Part shown: positions 38,901-51,298 of the stretch, in pieces
How the letters are laid out: every line of letters begins with the position of its first letter
Position numbering within the stretch: position 1 is the stretch's first letter
Assembly: GCA_944472135.2 (NCBI GenBank)
Contig: OX235268.1
Location: 10,732,589 to 10,796,588, forward strand
DNA length: 64,000 nucleotides
Direction: 5' to 3'
From: Trichobilharzia regenti
Taxonomy: Eukaryota > Platyhelminthes > Trematoda > Strigeidida > Schistosomatidae
Notes under the pieces: model-generated
The model's database searches: none
Told to the model about the DNA's origin: nothing
What the model saw: only the letters and a program-made list of their open reading frames with translations
Position numbers and translations under genes: made by a program

Positions 38901-39902
38901 GAATAGTTCACACATTGGCAATTTTTACATTATTTATTATTAAGGATACAGTCGTATCGTTTTTCATATCGCTTTGTCTCTAACACTGAAGTCAAAATGT
39001 CCACTCTCTGCCACGTATCTCTTAGATATTGAGAGAATGAACACTTAACAACTTGTCTACTTTCCGTCACAAGTAATCGAGTCGGGAGAACTAAAAGATG
39101 CATTCCATGACAACTTTTGTTCACTGGATTTTCGAAATCCATGTGAGTCCATCAAATAATACTATGCGTTATATTTCAACTGAAAACTGGCACAATTAAT
39201 GTTATAAATTAATCAGATGATCCTTGTGTGAATACTTATGTCTCCTGAAGTGTCTTAGGATAAAAACTGTGCTCACCACACAGTTTTATTCAAACTACAC
39301 TATGTCACACAATTACCCTTAAAATCAGGCTATGGGTTAATTCGAACAGCAACAGTTAAAGATTTGAAAATCAATGATTCTTGAATCAATGCATTTGAGA
39401 AGTCATATACAGAACCTTATCTTGTGTAAGAGTACAACTAGAAACACAAACAAGAAGATGACGGGTGCCACAACAACAACAAATCACTGCGCGTATAGAA
39501 TAAAGATGTAAGATGCTTGAGTTCTCTCGTCATTTACTTCAGTGCATTACAATTTTCAGGTTTCATTGTTCATAATTGATTAGAAGGAAGAAACAGCATT
39601 TGCTGTGCGCTCAAAGATATTTGTATAAGTAAGAGTGCATGCTGTTGGATGGTGAACGCAAAAAGCATGCAGAACTAGGCACAGAATTCAATCTCTCTCT
39701 CTCATAGTAATTAGTGGTGTGACTCAATGAGGAACTGAAACCTGGTTGACCATCTTTGGAAATCAAGTATTTATCAGAATGAAGGAGGACTTACGAAAGG
39801 CTGAATAAAAATGCAAATATGTTTACATGCATGCTTACTTCTATCATATAACTGACTGCCTGACGAACATGAAAGTTATTGTTCTGATGTTATGAACAAT
39901 TG
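35937..39902. other. Inner right arm without recognisable genes
   Basis: Mirror of 25,137-29,114. The frame at 38,233-38,616 (127 residues) is the longest here. Its left-arm mirror does not keep it open, and I see no motif. Confidence 0.6.
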
Positions 39903-40669
39903 ATATGAAAAAGAGAAGACGTTCAGCAAAGAGACTCTCTTCGTCGAATCCATTCACATGGCTGTACAATCGCATTTATATATAATTATTTTGTGTGTGT
40001 GTGTGTGTGTACATGAGGTTTGTCAAACCTAGATAATTAATCAGGTAATACAAGCATGATCTAATGTAGAAACAAGGTTAATTAGACATAAAGTAAATTG
40101 AGATTGAGTTATTTAGTTAGATGAAGTTAATATAATTGACTAAAATGTTTCCACCTGGCTCAGGATAGCAACAGAGGTAATTTCAGGTAGAGACTAAGTA
40201 GAGGTGGGGTAGAGAATAATGCCATTTGAATTAGGACTAAATTTGGGCAAATACACTGGGTAAGACGTAATCTGTCTCAGTACTCGACAGCTGAATTCCA
40301 TTTCATTGTGAGTCTCCATTAGTATTATTTTGTCATTACCGTTGTTATAGTTTACATTTCCTACTTTCATGTTCTTCACCCTCACCTGATTTAATTTCTA
40401 CACTTCATTATCACTGCTACTGACTTGATCAAGGCTAAAATTCCAGTAATTTAAGTCGCGTCATCCAAATTATTTACCAAACTTTAGCCGAAATATAAAT
40501 GACATTATTCTTCACTCCACCTCAACGTAGTCTCTACATTTAAATAACTCTGTTGCTATCCTGACCCAGGTCGAAACATTTTAGTCGATGTATAAATGCG
40601 TCTAAACAACTATGTGAATGAATTCGCCTAGAACAGTCTCTTCGCTGAACGTCTTCCCTTTTTCATATG
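39903..40669. mobile_element. Foldback-type element, right copy
   Basis: Mirror of 24,387-25,136, so it predates the large duplication. Its (TG)n run at 39,992-40,010 is longer than the (CA)n of the left copy near 25,036-25,048. Both ends begin with atatgaaaaag-type sequence. Confidence 0.6.
39992..40010. repeat. (TG)n microsatellite
   Basis: About 9 TG units; the left copy near 25,036-25,048 has about 6 CA units. Confidence 0.9.
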
Positions 40670-40741
40670 ACTAAATGGGAATTTTTAAGCTACTTAAATG
40701 ATGTGTAACTTTGCTTTTGAAAGTGAGAACAGTAGATGCGG

Positions 40742-40990
40742 ACACATTAAAATTTGGCACTTTATTCACTTCTTAGTAATAAATTAAAATCTGCTGGATG
40801 CCATACGTAAATTGTGTTTGTTTTGATTTCTTGCAATTGTGTGATAATTCAGATTTAGACCATTTTTGATGGGGGCGTATTCGACGGATAACTGCAGTTA
40901 CATAAAGCACTTCTAAATCATGCTCACATGAGGTTTTTTTCCATTCATGGTAAAGAAAGGGTAATTTCATATGATTTGATGAAATTACGC

Positions 40991-41024
<34 letters not shown>

Positions 41025-41030
41025 AGTAAC
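40742..41030. mobile_element. Right-only insertion ending in an (AT)n tract
   Basis: About 290 bp absent from the left arm, which reads directly from the gagaacagt block to ttggccagc near 24,300-24,325. It includes an (AT)n run at 40,993-41,022. No coding potential or duplicated target is evident. The frame at 40,773-40,970 lies inside it and is not a gene. Confidence 0.6.
40993..41022. repeat. (AT)n microsatellite
   Basis: About 15 AT units, inside the right-only insertion at 40.7-41.0 kb. Confidence 0.95.
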
Positions 41031-42369
41031 GTGTTGGCCAGCATACATAAGGAACGGAATACTTATATTTTCTGCAGAAGTTGAAGACTGATAATTTACC
41101 AAACAGCTGTTGCAGATGAAAACTATGACTGTTAATGTAACAAAAGTTAGAATTACCTGGGCAACTGATCTACAAGCTGCCCAAGATTGAAGGCTGACTA
41201 CACCTACCCATACATATGAATATAAGTACTATTTTGGCACCGCGCTCTAAAGTGATTGTGGTTCCTAGCTAATTTCAGCCACAAAATGTGGAATTTCGCA
41301 AATTCAAGACCTTTTGAAAATCGTGAGATCCATCTCCTGCAATTTTTTCAAACCCTCTGCATTCGTAGGTTTTAACAACTATGCGTACATGCATCAACTA
41401 TTCTTTATTTCGAGATTCAGCATAGATTTATGAATAGAATACGATACATTCAGCCTTGTAATTAAAATATTTCTCTTTTGAATGTATCAAATCATTGCGT
41501 AGTATTCATTGAATAATCAGTTACATGTTCTTCTATGAGAAAATATCAGACATCAATATAAATAATTTCAAGGCAAGATAACGTTATTCCACAGGACACT
41601 ATTAGACTAGTGATCCTAAGTGTAAAAATGAAAATATTCGCTTTACGAAAATGTTAAATTAAAGTGAATGCGTCATTGACTTAAAACGATACTTTACTCA
41701 CCTCTGCAATACTTCACTATTTTAAGGAAAAGGAGTGAGAACTACACTAGTGTTTGGAGATATACAAACTTCTTTGTGCTTGCAATTCAGTAATCACAAC
41801 ATCTGTTTGTTGAATGTGTGATATCTTCGTATTTATATTCACCCTCTTCCAAATGATTGCATTCTGTGAACACATTCATATGTTCGTCGAACGTTAATAC
41901 ACAGCATTTTGTGTTACTTAGATGCTGCCTACTGTGTAACAAAGAATAGAACAGGCAATGTCTCGTAAGCAGTAATAATAAAAATATTCCCTCTAATTTA
42001 CAAGTCAGGAATAACAATTTCCCACAAATAGTGGGATCTAAGATTGGTAGAATAAATGAAATAAAAAGCAATTTACGAAATGTGTAACAGTTTCAGCACA
42101 ACATTGTTCAATAATATTTCAGCTGCAACTCGCAACTGTACTCTCGTTGTGTGTTTATGAAAATATACATATGAAAATTAAAGGGTGTAAATATCGATTA
42201 CAATGGGTTTAGAAATAAAAATTACACAGGATTAGAGAATAATTTCTTTGATGAATACAGGTCTGGACGAGATAAGCATGGAAAACAAACTGGAATAATA
42301 ATTCAGTGAAATCCGGAAATGATTAAAAAGAAACTCATGAATTAAAACGATTTAGATTCAGTTAGGATG

Positions 42370-44260
42370 TAGAGGTTGCACCAGTTTCTTTTGAACACAC
42401 AGCTCAGGCTTTTCGGTAAATATGGTGAGGTATTCTGCAGTTCAAAGAAGTCAGAGACACACTGCCTTTGAAAGAGTTTTGTTTCCTTTGTAGATGAATC
42501 AGAATGATGAGTCGTTTAGAATACTGTGAAAAGTGTTGATGAGGTGCTCAGTTTCGGCGATTCTAACGAGACTAATGCCTCCTATACTCAGTCATTCTAG
42601 GTAACATTCTCTTACGTATTCTGAAACGACCTACGTCCCTAGCTTCATATATATGGACACTGGAATGGTTGTGTGGCAAAGCTTGTCATCCCTATTACTT
42701 CGAAACAACAGGAGGTTAGAGAATGTTACTCTCAGAGTTACTGCAAGAAAATTCTTCTTTAAGGAACTAGGTATTCTCCTCCTAAAGTTATTTGCAGCTA
42801 GATCTCCCCTGAAGTCCAAATTCAAATATAATGTTTCCTCTGGTACTGAATTGCATACTACTTCTTTGTGTTGGTTTCCTTTTCTTCTCCACGGAATTCG
42901 CTAGGCATCCATTTTGAGACTGAATATTTCTAAGAAATAGAAGCTCTTCATTCTAAGCAGTTTTGTTGCAAATTATTCTGATGTGGTGGGCCAGTGAGAA
43001 GATGAGAGCCCTTTTTTGACTAATAGGTGACTAGCTATAAAAGTTTGTCGGCTAGCAATTCCATGATGCTTTCGCATGGATGGAACTTTTCAGAGTTTCA
43101 TAACCTCTCCTGATCAATTTGATAACAAGAAATGTAATCTATGATTAATTTTCAACTTCCTTTGTGAATTTAATTGGTAGATGGCAGTTAGTTAATTCCT
43201 GTAAGTTACAATTCAATTCAGAATCATCAAGACAGACTATAAAAGTGTCGTTAACACATTATCTGAAGAGCAGCCAAATGTCTATTGTTAATTATAAGAT
43301 CCTGTTGTCCACACTAACTATAAGGCAGCCTGCCAAAAGTGGACCAGTGGAGAGCCCATGGCAGTTTAGTACATCTGTTTGTAGATATAGCTGTTGAAGG
43401 AAAATTTCTACATTAAATGTGAATCTCAGGAAAACATTTATCAGATATGAAGTTGGTATTCCGATGCTAAGATATCTGTCCTCCATATATCTGTACAAGA
43501 AACAAGTTGTTTGTGTGGACGCCACATTGATAAATAAAGATTTTACGTCCGATAATAGCAGATGTTCTCCATTTACATTCAAATCTTTTAAACATCCAAA
43601 AATTTCAAAAATATTTCAGAGAGAGTGCTTACACGGTTGTTACTTCACAGGCTCTAACATCTCGGACAACCATTCGGCAATCGGATGTTTGGTGACCGTG
43701 ACACATTTTAAATAAATCAAGGTGGCATATCACGTTTGTGACTCCTTTGGTAGACTTTGGAGTCGTGATATAACTGATTTCGTTGGTATCAGGTGTCCAA
43801 ATATTCTTCATTTAAGGGACAGTTGTTCTTCGTTCTTCTTAAAAATCTATCACCTGTTGGTACATCAGTCCTTTCTTATTTTCCTCATTGTTTGAAGACG
43901 GAAAATTCCCATCAGATATCATTTCAGCGTATTTGCTGCCATATACATCTCTCCCCAAGAAAACCACTCCACAACTATAGTCCTGGTTAGATCAACATTA
44001 TTTCTTGTTTCTTTGAGCTGCTGTCTCTGTTCATTCGTAAACAGATATAGGACTGATATTTCCGAGCTAAGGTATTGACTGAGACAGTCGAAGATTGTTG
44101 ACTTAAAACGTAAGAATTCTGCATTGGAGACTGCAGTAACGTCACTCGTTTGACTGATAAAAATTTTTTTAAATTCGATACACCTACGAAGTCTGTTGAT
44201 GTTTAAAGTCATGTCGTAAAACTGCTGCACTCAGGACGGAGCCTCTTATTGTCGTTGATG
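42370..44260 (-). pseudogene. Decayed Penelope-like element with RT and GIY-YIG remnants, right copy
   Basis: Mirror of 21,100-23,070. On the minus strand the frame ending at 43,919 (start 44,230) carries NNVDLTRTIVVEW, that at 43,292-43,582 carries LSDVKSLFINV and HGLSTGPLLAGC, and upstream bases near 43,250 give CVNDTFIVCLDD at the catalytic box. FTKEVENLS and RRGYETLKSSIH follow. The many stops make it a pseudogene. The antisense frames in this stretch (for example 42,653-42,904 and 43,164-43,397) are shadows. Confidence 0.75.
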
Positions 44261-44419
44261 TCAAGTTTAACATTCTAAGCTGGTCTTTTTTGCATGAAGC
44301 TAACATATTAATTAAATGATTGTCTTTGATTTCAATAAAGTGAACGAAGATCAGAAAACTTCTGCATTATGTTTCTCTGCAACTGGAATATGCGTAAATC
44401 AATAGAACCAATAATGTTT

Positions 44420-44699
44420 TAAGTAAGACTTTAATGACTTTATAGAGCTCCAAACCGTAGGTGTCACGAACTTCCTGGAATAATTTGAGCGTCAAGTCGG
44501 ACTGAATCATTAAAAATTATTTAAATTATTCCCAGTGTGATTAAGAAGATTAAAACAAGATTTTTCTGATTGTTTCGCAGTGTTAGCCACAGCTTCTTTA
44601 GCAGATTCATTCGAATTTTTATTATTGTTGCCTACACAGCGAAACGTTCAGGAAAATCTTGTTTTGATTTTGTCAAACACGCTGGAATTTATAACAACT
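44420..44699 (-). mobile_element. Right-only insertion with head-to-head hammerhead-like repeats
   Basis: The left arm near 20,940 lacks this block of about 280 bp. It is bounded by ccaataatgttt (44,408-44,419) and ccaataacgttt (44,700-44,711), an 11-of-12 direct repeat that may be a target-site duplication, although the left empty site has 16 extra bases there. Inside, the minus strand repeats the 9.3-9.5 kb unit (hammerhead-like part 44,561-44,620, then the 'attccaggaagttcgtg' segment to about 44,466). Its core reads CTAAAGA, losing an essential G, so it is inactive. An inverted copy of the hammerhead 3' half follows at 44,634-44,665. Confidence 0.6.
44552..44665. repeat. Small inverted repeat of hammerhead 3' halves
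   Basis: 44,552-44,583 and 44,634-44,665 are inverted copies, each containing a GAAAC box plus a tail of the form cagaaaaatcttgtttt. They are separated by about 50 bp. Head-to-head partial copies are common among Penelope-like insertions. Confidence 0.6.
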
Positions 44700-44711
44700 C
44701 CAATAACGTTT

Positions 44712-45393
44712 GAATCCCGGTGTTGTTGCAGCACGGAAATTATTCCAGTTTTTTTTTGGTTCTACTGTAATCAGTAAACGTGCTACTGTGTCCATCGGTG
44801 AGTTGGTAATATGTATTTGAGTCTCTTCATGGTCTATTAACATATTTAATTGTTATGTATCAATGAGGGCAATAACAAAGCGGGTTTTCCCTGAAACAAC
44901 TTAACAAACCGAAAAATAAGCTGTCAGTGTTTCGTCACTTCATATAATGTGATTCATCCGTGTTTCCATCAAATCTGAAAAGGGCGAAATGGTTACTTCA
45001 TCTCTATTTATCCATGGCCTGTATGCGATTGATTATACTTCAGCAAGACATATGCTATAGCAGCATAGGTATCAACATTCCATATTAGTTGTTTAGTGTA
45101 GGTCACTAAGGCAAGTCAAACAAATAAAATGACATGATCTTGTGATTAGTAAAGTTAACAGAATACTTGAACAATTCAAATGGGAAATTTGAAGTTTCTC
45201 AGAGTTACAGTCACGCTTCAAAAATAATGTTCTGAGACTGCTGCTAAAAATATTACTGAGAACCTCCTGGTAAATTAAGGTATTTCCATTGAGTACGAAA
45301 TCATTATATTGCTTAATATTTTTGAAAACTATGGCAAAACGGTTACTTTCTTTCCCTGAGAACCATAAATATTCACTGAGAATGAAGTCATGG

Positions 45394-45427
<34 letters not shown>

Positions 45428-48400
45428 TATTTCGGCTTCACCTAATCTTGTCAAGCCAGTTTATCTCAATTATGTACATTGTTGCTTACTTCCAAATATA
45501 CCGCGTGCAAATATGGTTAATAAATCCAACTGTATAACAGTGAATAATTAGTTTTTTACAGTTTAACTAATCTGCCAATTGATGCTTCTTGAGCATCCCA
45601 ACATCTGAAAATGTGAAGCTTCTTGTGAATGTGGAAGCCAATGGGTGTTGTTCGAAAATTTAAAGCGATCGTTACACCATATTCAAAGGATGAGGATTAT
45701 CAACCGCTTTTATGTTGAAACCTCAGTCATAACTCATCTATTAAACATGAATTCAATTCATACAAATAGTCTATGAAGTATCTCGAGGCATCTTAGATAC
45801 AGTGACATGCTCAGAAAGTAATGACTTGACCGAAATAAAATGTATACTCACTGCAAACTTTAAGGGAATACACAAAATTATTAGCAACTAAGAATAATCT
45901 GAAGCTAAGGTTTTACTCAGTGTTCTAGTGTTTGTGGATTTAGTCTTGTTAGAGGTGATAAAAATGGTTGAAATGCATTTAACCAATAAGCACCGAATCA
46001 CACTTCTTAACACTAACATCTCTAGGAGTTGCCTTACAAAGTCATTGAGAAATATAAACAAGAGCTGTGATCCATCTGAAGATCGAGGTTAATAAATCTG
46101 TGAGGAAAATTGACGTTTTCGGATAAAGTTCCCAGAGAATACTGAGTTTGTGAAATGCATTGTATGTCTAATGCTGAAATACTCGCTAACCAGACACATA
46201 GCCAGCGCGTTTGAAAACTGGTCGACCGTACCCACTGCTAACTAAGCGCGTATGAGGCTCGGTAATCGGGAAGATTGAACATGATTTTAGCAAACTCGCG
46301 TAGCATAAATAGAGCTACTGCTGCTGTAAATTCACAGCTGAAACATTACAGCCATATTATCCGTTCGGAATATAACGGATTAAAATAATATTAAGGATAA
46401 TGTAAGATGAAGACAGAAACATTTTTACCCTCAAGGCTTTGTATTAAGACGTTCGCACATTGATTTGTTTTGTTTATTTACTTAATATCAAGTAATTTTG
46501 TCATATTAGACTTGTTTTAGTTTCAAATTATATATGAAGGTGAAATTCAACTAAACATATCACATTCAGTAATGATTCGAAAGGTGTTCATTCATATGAT
46601 AACAGCCCAGCCTACTCGCCCAGCCTAGAGGAGCTTATTGTCATCATGTTCTTATCGGTTTTAAGTGTTATTCTATTTATCTCTATCTGTTTCCAGCAGA
46701 TCCCCTCCACAGATGCAACAGAATAGTTTCATGAAAGAATACAGCTGCATATTGCCACATGTGTATTATATAATTCAGTCTGTAAGAAACGCAAAGTTCT
46801 TCCAGGTTACATTTACAAAATTACTAAGCATAAATTACTGTGCATTCAATGTCTGTGTAAATCTATTTTAACTGTACACTTTTAAATCAGTTTGAATTTA
46901 TTCTAAGATAAATGTTAGCAAAAAATAAAAGAACTCACTTTTCACTAGATTAAATGTCGTCAGTTTTATCAGTGAAAATTCATCACTTGTCAAGAAAAAC
47001 CCTTCTCTATTTCTTTCTTGTAAGTTTCTTGACTTCAGTATAATTTAGAGTTGACTTTAAAGTCGTGTGCTAACAGGATAAAAATGTTGTCTAACAACGG
47101 AGATTTCATCACTTTATATCTGCAAACACAACGCAAATTATTTCCATCGTCTATTCATGCATTCCCAGGTATTTAATTTTGTTTTGTATTTATTAATAAT
47201 AATAGTATTTCGAACCAAAGTGAAACTGTTTCTCTTTTATTAAAAACAACCTTCTGCTTCGCCTCCTCTCCTACTATTACTTTCTGCCATTAATCTATCC
47301 ATGCACCGTATGAAATAATTTTGAATATAAAGCTGACGGATAACTTACTCGCTAGATCTGATTTCGAAAATATGCAAAACTTTATTCAACCTCAGTGTAC
47401 AGAAAAATGAAACAAGAGTTACTTTTGGGAACGACATAATTTTGTGGAAGCCTGATAGGCAATTCAGCCTATTACTGTAAGATTTTAATTGAAAAAATTA
47501 TTTAACGATTGATATTTTATCAAAAATGCGTGTACATAGGATGTTCTAGTGGATGGTTTGTGCTGATTTGCATTTAAATTTGGGCGGAAATAACAGATAC
47601 CTCTACGTATACTAACGTGACTTCAGAAACTCTGAAAATCATGCTTGTTCTTCAGGAGTCAGCCAAAAAAATTTTATGAATCGCAAGAACACCCCAAAGT
47701 AAGAACTCGCTGAATATGCAGATATCTGCTGACTTTTGCATAACGATTCATTTTCTATTTAGCATTATTCCATCATTGAAGCCAACTGCACAGTTGCGAC
47801 TGCATTAAGTAACCTTGTTTTCTACATAATTCTTTCAGTGCTCAAGTTGATGAAGTGACATAAAACAATCTAATTTTGATTTCTGCAGAACAAAATATTT
47901 AATTGAACACTTCCGGGAAACATTTTTACATAATGACCCTAAAATTCCTGATATGTATATCTGTCACAAAATTCATTACATCTTATTTGGAGAAAATTAG
48001 CAAAATTGCTAGTAATATCATTCACTTACATAACACCGCTAAATTACCGTTTGCAATCATATAGGAAGAATATGAATTAACAAGGAACAAATTAAACGAA
48101 AGACAAGAGTATTTTCACGTTTTTGAACAAACATCATTTCTTTCATTTTCCTGATGAATCTGACAGTCACAGAGATTGAATAACGGCAGCTCAGTATAAG
48201 GCGAAACCTAAATGATTTGAAATTGATGAATTAAAAGTTATACTACAACTGGAAATCTCCATGCAGTACAATACATCGCAAACAATTTTCAAAATAAATT
48301 AGGCTATTGTATCGAATTTATATCAGTCGATCTTTGGTGTTATCAATGTAGCGAACTTTTACTTCAGTTTACCACTTTCAAAAATCTCAAATTCTCAGTA

Positions 48401-50171
48401 CAACTGACTTATATACCACATTACTTACCACTCTGCTCTTAAGGAGTTTAAGCACAATTTAACAATAAAAATAAAGTCAAACGACTAAAATCTCCTTGTA
48501 GTAGCCTTTGAATGTCTCTAATTATATCTATGTCAATATTTGTAGCACTGAACTGCTTGGCTTGCAAAATGTATGCTGAACAGTTCACTGATGGATATTT
48601 TACTGTAAATATTTATTTTTTTGGATTTCTGAATTATGCGCGAATGTTATACATGAACACAATCACTTTGTCGAATTCAGATAAATCTTAGATCCTTCAT
48701 GAGATGCCAGTAGCACCTTGTCTGCAGAGAGATTTAGAATGAACAAAATTACTGTACTGTTTGCACCACCTTAGATTCACAAAAGTTTTCAGCTTTTCTA
48801 AATAAGGACAGTGTGGATTTTAAGGTCTTAAAACTATATTTAGACGATTTCAGAAATGAACGACATAAAACCAACTCAGGCATGCAATGCGAATTCTTGC
48901 AAACAGAAGGTATATCGATTGTTACCACTTTCCAGTCTGCAAAGTATCATTATATATTACATAACATCACACTATCACGAAGTACGCTTTCGTAGAGTCA
49001 GGTACATTGACCATATCTAGAGATTGCTTTCCACACAGAGAACAAAAGAAAAAGACAGGGTGTGTTGTTCACCTGATCGACTTATACCGCTCTACCAAGA
49101 CTGACCATGATTTTATGACTATCTGTCGAATTTGTTGTGATTCGCAGGGTTTCCCTTGTTCTGTACTTATAATGACAACAAAAGCCATGAGCTTAAGTCA
49201 AACCTTCGCGTAAAAAAGAAATATGTATTTTCATTATTTCGACTTTCACTATAAATAAATAAACATACTTTCGTTTTATATGTTTGTTTGGTTAGTCCAC
49301 CTACAGTTCCGTCATTATTACGATTATTACTATTAAATTTTATTATTACCAGTACTATTATCACTCTGAACTGTTTGTAGCACTATCTTACTTGTATCAG
49401 ATGTCAATCTGAATTAAAAACCTTTTGTATTGCTTAATTGTGTCGTATCACATTCGACACTGTATTATGTAACTCCTTGTGACTGCCTACTGTTATTAAA
49501 TTAAAACACCACTTTGAAAAATCTATACATCTTATGAATTATTCCCATTAGTCAATCCTTTAGCTTTATGTAAACTTGAAAGACAGCAGCGTGATTTGGA
49601 AAATATAATATGGATGTTTGCCATTTATTTTTTAAGCATTGCATCGATATGAAGAATGAGAAAAATCTTTCGAGGAGATTGGCATGATTCATCCTGAGGT
49701 TTGTACCCACTGTCTCTTATTTAAACCTAGGGAAATGATGATTCTAAACCGGATTTCGCACTGACATACATATATTATTAAGCATTTTCAGACATCTTTT
49801 CAAACAGAATATGAACGAGGAACATGTTTTTGTATGAGGAGCTTACCTTTGTTCTCTATTCATTTGCACAAACATTACAATTAATTCACCAGTCGGTATT
49901 ACATTAACATGTATTCTCTACTAAGAATTCTTCATAATAAAGTGTTTACATACAATATTTAGCCAGAAGATTGAAGTGCGATGATGATTTGGGAGTATAT
50001 CTTTATCCTTGGTGTGAAACAGCCAACTGGTGAAACCATCAGTATGTATACTATTTTGTATTGTATGAAATTATAAATGTTCATTGAACAAGTTTTGAAT
50101 TTTTATGAGAATTCGGCTAGTGTAATCCATTTGTTCATTTGTATTTTTAAAATCAAAGTTTCAATTAGACG
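44712..50171. other. Right-arm sequence without recognisable genes
   Basis: Mirror of about 15.1-20.9 kb, lacking the SINE of copy 3. It contains the (TA)n tract at 45.4 kb and otherwise only short, unsupported frames. Confidence 0.6.
45397..45425. repeat. (TA)n microsatellite, expanded in the right arm only
   Basis: About 14 TA units. The left-arm counterpart (about 20,272-20,280) has only cacatata, so the tract grew or shrank after the duplication. Confidence 0.9.
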
Positions 50172-50182
50172 TAACAAATAAC
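50172..50182. repeat. Target-site duplication, copy A (taacaaataac)
   Basis: Perfect 11-bp direct repeat with 51,288-51,298, bounding the Penelope-like insertion. The corresponding left-arm sequence near 15,105-15,116 has one diverged copy only. Confidence 0.85.
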
Positions 50183-51287
50183 TTTGAACAAGGCATTGAG
50201 AAGACAAATTTCGCGAGATGATATCATTTCGTAGTTTCTTTACAACCGCTTTACAACTAACATTGTTAACAATGATAAAATAAAGTTCATGAAAATTACT
50301 CAGTTAAATAAAAACAAAAGTACATACTAATGACCAATCATATTTAGATAGGTCATGCAATCCAGGGTAGGCGAACATTGAAGTCTATTGATTTTTGTAC
50401 ATACATTTTTTAGCTGTATGTGATTAATCCCCCCAAAGTACTTCCATCACCTTCAATAACCAACCTTGAATTAGAGTTATGTGAAATAATCGTGAAACAG
50501 TCATTAATATTGATTTTGTGACCAGACATTAATAAGTGTTTTGCAATGGATGATGCTGGATTTCTTTTAAGATTAATCACATTGGGATTTTCTATATGAT
50601 TTAGTAGCCATTTTGGAACATGTTCTTTTCGACGACGACATTAGAACATTCTATTGGCTCTACCTATATAGGTGTCGCCGCAGCTGCAGGTGAACTTGTA
50701 GATACAGTTTGAAGTGGAGTCCACAGAATTTCGTCCTTTAATCGTAGGTACAGGGATCGAAAATGTTCGGCAAGTGAGAAAAAGAGATGCGGCGTAGAGT
50801 GTGCGTTTGATGGCTGATCGAAGTCTTTGAGTTGTCAACTGCATAATCTGGTCGCCTTTGAATGGTAGATTAATAAAGATGGCTTTCTTTGGTACAGAAG
50901 CTGTCTTTTCGAGATGTGGTTTTTCTGTGCTGTGACAAGTGATAAAGGTCTCCGGATAACCATTAGCTAATAAAACTGAATGTACATGTCGAAGCTCATC
51001 CATCAGTGTGTCACTCGTGCATATTTTTCGGGCCCTTGAGAACAAACATTTCACTAGGGAACGTTTAAACTGGATAGGAACAAAACTGGTAAAATGAAGA
51101 TATTGTCCAGTCCATGTTTGTTTACGAAAAATAGAGCACTGAATCGTTCCATCATTTCTCCTAATCATAGTAATATCCAGGAAATCAAGTTAGTTATTCG
51201 ATTCTAGTTCGGAAGTCACTCGAATATTTGGATGAATATGATTAAATAGAGTAATGAAGTTTTCAATAGATTTACTATTATTATTAT
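50183..51287 (-). mobile_element. Young 5'-truncated Penelope-like element insertion (right arm only)
   Basis: The insertion is 1,105 bp, flanked by an 11-bp target-site duplication (taacaaataac at 50,172-50,182 and 51,288-51,298). The left arm at about 15,110 keeps the empty site. Reading the minus strand from 51,287, one frame runs through SIENFITLFNHIHPN, VTSELESNN, LDFLDITMIRR, RKQTWTGQYLHFTSF, a KRSLVKCLFSRARKICT block, FINLPFKGDQ, FTCSCGDTYIGR, then KEHVPKWL and SSIAKHLLMSGH. This is the RT C-terminal part, the linker, and a GIY-YIG nuclease with its YIG and catalytic Glu region. Only two in-frame stops interrupt it (tta at 51,190-51,192 and 50,641-50,643). The RT core is absent because of 5' truncation, so it is not autonomous. 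It is less decayed than the mirrored copies, as expected for an insertion after the duplication. Confidence 0.88.
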
Positions 51288-51298
51288 TAACAAATAAC
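51288..51298. repeat. Target-site duplication, copy B (taacaaataac)
   Basis: Second copy of the 11-bp duplication. The sequence outside it (actttgtcatg) resumes similarity to the left arm (attttgtcata). Confidence 0.85.

Noticed and set aside
42653..42904. Plus-strand frame of 83 residues
   Set aside because: It is antisense to the decayed Penelope-like element on the minus strand and carries no independent motif.
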